64,000 bases of DNA from Stenotrophomonas sp. ESTM1D_MKCIP4_1 (lineage in GTDB: Bacteria; Pseudomonadota; Gammaproteobacteria; Xanthomonadales; Xanthomonadaceae). The position numbers and the translations under genes were made by a program. Location of the stretch: positions 2,392,731 through 2,456,730 of the forward strand of contig NZ_CP026004.1 in the NCBI RefSeq assembly GCF_003086895.1, read 5' to 3'. Below are positions 62,184-64,000 of this stretch, in pieces (position 1 is the first letter of the stretch; each line of letters begins with the position of its first letter). Below the pieces are notes generated by a model that was not told the DNA's origin, did not search any database, and worked only from the letters and a program-made list of their open reading frames with translations.

Positions 62184-64000
62184 TCAATTGCCTGTCTTGG
62201 ACCAATGGGGATCATCGATCTTCTTCGTTCTGCCGTCATAGTTCCAGTGCAGAACGCTGTAAGTGGCACCCACGTCGATGATGTCGCGCTTGCTGCCAAT
62301 CGTCACGCTGGTGCCGTCGGCCTTCTTGACGGTCTTGCCTATGCCCCAGGCCGGACTGAGCCGCATGTCGATCGCTTCGCCCCCGTTGTGATTGGACCGG
62401 TAGGGCTTGCCGATCGCCCCGGCAGCGCCGTAGGCCGCATCCATGGCCTTGGCACCCTGCTTTGCAGCCTTCAGATCGGGTTTGCCACTGGCGTCGAGGT
62501 GTTGCCAGTCGATGTTCACCGGCGCATCCCCGTTCTGCGGCGCGAACGCCGGCACCTTGGCCGGATCCATGCCGTTGACGATTTCGCGCGCGTAGTACAT
62601 CAGATACGAGCGCTGTGGCGGGCGCAGGGTGGTGTTGATGTTGACGGTCACGCCGGCTGCATTCAGCGCCGCAAGGAAGCGGGTGATGTTCGACTTGAAG
62701 GGTTCCTTGAGATCGGCAACCTTGTTGCTCTGCATGAAGCGCTTGTGCCACTGCGCACCGCTCTTCTCACGTTCGCCGTTGTAAGTGCCGTCCTTGCTGG
62801 GGGTCGCATTGGCGTTGGCCGTGGCCATCGCCGAATAGAAGTTGTTCAGCAGCCCGATCGGGTGCAGGTGGAATACCTCCGGCGCGCCGGGGAAGCCTTT
62901 GACCTTGGGCGCAACATCCTTCCACCACCGCAGGTTCTGGATGCGCAGTTTCTCCGCGCTCCACTCCACTGCGCCGTCGAGCATCAGCGGGTCGAGCTCG
63001 TCCCACTTGGCATCCTCGCCACCCCATTCACTCTCGTAACGGACGATCATCCGGCTCAGCGCCTGGGCCAGCAGGGGCTGCTTGCTGGCGGCCTGCAGTT
63101 CGGCCTTGCTGATATGCCCATTGCCATCGGTGTCCAGCAGTGCGTGCAGTTTCTGGACCAGCGCGCTGCGCTCGACCTTGTCGGCCCGCATGCGGTGGTC
63201 GGTCACCTCATGGGCCTTCAGCACGCCCATCTTCACCAGCGTCGCCGCCATCATGTCGACCGGCTGGATACTGCCCTCTTCCACCGTCTCGAAGCCCGGC
63301 CATGCCCAGGGCGACTGCCAGCCCACCTTGGCGTGGCCAGACTCGCAGGCCCAGCCCAGGACGAACGTCCCCGGCTTTTCGCCGCACGCCGCCACTTCCC
63401 ACCAGGCCTTGCCGTCGCTGTCCAGCGCCCGCTTCGGGGCAGGCAGGCGCTCCAGCTCGGCGCGGGACATGACCCGGACCAGTCCCACGGCCTCACCATC
63501 GGGGCCGTCCGTGCGCAGGGGATGCTTCTTCCACCACTTCATGCCATCGACCGGGCACGCCTGCAGATCCTTGCGGAGGATCCAGAATGGCTCACCCACC
63601 GGCACCCGCATCTCGCGCCGCGTGTAGTTGTGCTTCTTCGCTTCCTTTTCCGACTGCGTGCGCTGGCTATCGTCCGCGCCGACGAACACGCCGGTGAAAT
63701 GCGCGTCCTTCGCGTTCGCGTAACTCTTGCTGCTGGACGAGTAGGCACCCAACGCCTTGCGCTCGAATATCTTCAGCTCCGATCGCTGGACCAGCGTCCA
63801 CGTGCCCAGGCCGGAATCCTTGAGCTGGGTAAGCACAGTATCCGACTCAATCGTGCCGTCCGGCATGGCCGGCTTCTTCAGCCGCGCGCCCTTCTCGATC
63901 ACGAACAGGCTGCCCGTTCCCGGCGGCAGGAGCGACGCGTACTTGCGCGACTTTGCCAGGAACACGGGCAGGTCATTGCCCGCAAAGACTTCAAGGTGCA
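62184..64000 (-). CDS. M15-peptidase/EF-hand candidate T6SS effector (partial)
   Basis: At least 605 residues; the frame stays coding to the window edge (HLEVFAGNDLPVFLAKSRKY near 63940-64000), so the N terminus is missing. The middle has a canonical EF-hand loop (DTDGNGHISKAEL, about 63100-63140) and the block FPGAPEVFHLHPIGLLNNF. The C terminus is an M15-type metallopeptidase domain: SNHNGGEAIDMRL (HxxGxAxD, His near 62389, Asp near 62368) and the final DDPHW (His near 62206). M15 enzymes cut peptide cross-links of peptidoglycan. It is followed by a coupled lipoprotein and, further on, vgrG. Confidence 0.75.
   Translation of the reverse strand, partial: HLEVFAGNDLPVFLAKSRKYASLLPPGTGSLFVIEKGARLKKPAMPDGTIESDTVLTQLKDSGLGTWTLVQRSELKIFERKALGAYSSSSKSYANAKDAHFTGVFVGADDSQRTQSEKEAKKHNYTRREMRVPVGEPFWILRKDLQACPVDGMKWWKKHPLRTDGPDGEAVGLVRVMSRAELERLPAPKRALDSDGKAWWEVAACGEKPGTFVLGWACESGHAKVGWQSPWAWPGFETVEEGSIQPVDMMAATLVKMGVLKAHEVTDHRMRADKVERSALVQKLHALLDTDGNGHISKAELQAASKQPLLAQALSRMIVRYESEWGGEDAKWDELDPLMLDGAVEWSAEKLRIQNLRWWKDVAPKVKGFPGAPEVFHLHPIGLLNNFYSAMATANANATPSKDGTYNGEREKSGAQWHKRFMQSNKVADLKEPFKSNITRFLAALNAAGVTVNINTTLRPPQRSYLMYYAREIVNGMDPAKVPAFAPQNGDAPVNIDWQHLDASGKPDLKAAKQGAKAMDAAYGAAGAIGKPYRSNHNGGEAIDMRLSPAWGIGKTVKKADGTSVTIGSKRDIIDVGATYSVLHWNYDGRTKKIDDPHWSKTGN

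Noticed and set aside
63740..63965. Complete gene starting at a GTG near 63965
   Set aside because: The reading frame continues as protein-like sequence to the window end, so the gene is truncated by the window and does not start there.

Overview
This is a GC-rich gammaproteobacterial chromosome segment, very probably Stenotrophomonas (S. maltophilia complex). The main reason is the repeated GTAG-type palindrome (core GCCGGCCAGCGGCCGGC followed by a CTACC or GTAG edge) in many intergenic gaps. It matches the SMAG REP family described from S. maltophilia. The gene content (class Ia nrdAB, a YadA-type adhesin beside an OmpA-like lipoprotein, a tad pilus locus, a VgrG island) fits a xanthomonad. 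No rRNA, tRNA, CRISPR array, insertion sequence or prophage was recognised.

Layout. 1-3308: nrdA and nrdB on the minus strand, with a well-formed sigma70 promoter overlapped by two NrdR-box-like sites. 3426-9405: an MDR reductase, a BCCT transporter, the spermidine-export pair mdtJI with a divergent LysR regulator, and an M14 carboxypeptidase. 9486-14258: a FecA-like TonB receptor with a Fur-box-like operator, a ClC channel and an MgtC-type protein. 14344-21440: a small DUF6959-like gene, an OmpA/BamE-like lipoprotein, a 1526-residue trimeric autotransporter and an AraC regulator. 21441-34658: a complete tad (Flp pilus) locus behind a long structured leader, ending in a DUF2968 gene with its own promoter and terminator.

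34707-43999: a DUF4124 protein, an alpha/beta hydrolase, and a tightly packed minus-strand operon (membrane protein, AraC, YcaC-like hydrolase, DoxX, amidohydrolase). A beta-propeller histidine kinase with its NarL-type response regulator follows. 44013-45080: a gene-free cluster of three 341-bp composite repeats bounded by exact inverted copies of a 21-bp palindrome. 45093-53443: an MFS/LysR pair, an amidohydrolase/LysR pair, a cytosine-deaminase-like enzyme and several small exported proteins.

53440-64000 (minus strand): Cdh, then a type VI secretion cargo island. In transcription order it holds an M15-peptidase/EF-hand candidate effector (cut by the window end), three small lipoproteins, VgrG, a DUF4123 adaptor, a DUF3304 lipoprotein and a Tle1-type (DUF2235) phospholipase. 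The lipoproteins are natural immunity candidates. This island and the repeat cluster are the two most interesting parts of the window. Many starts were moved downstream of the longest open frame on the basis of ribosome-binding sites, signal peptides and 4-bp overlaps.
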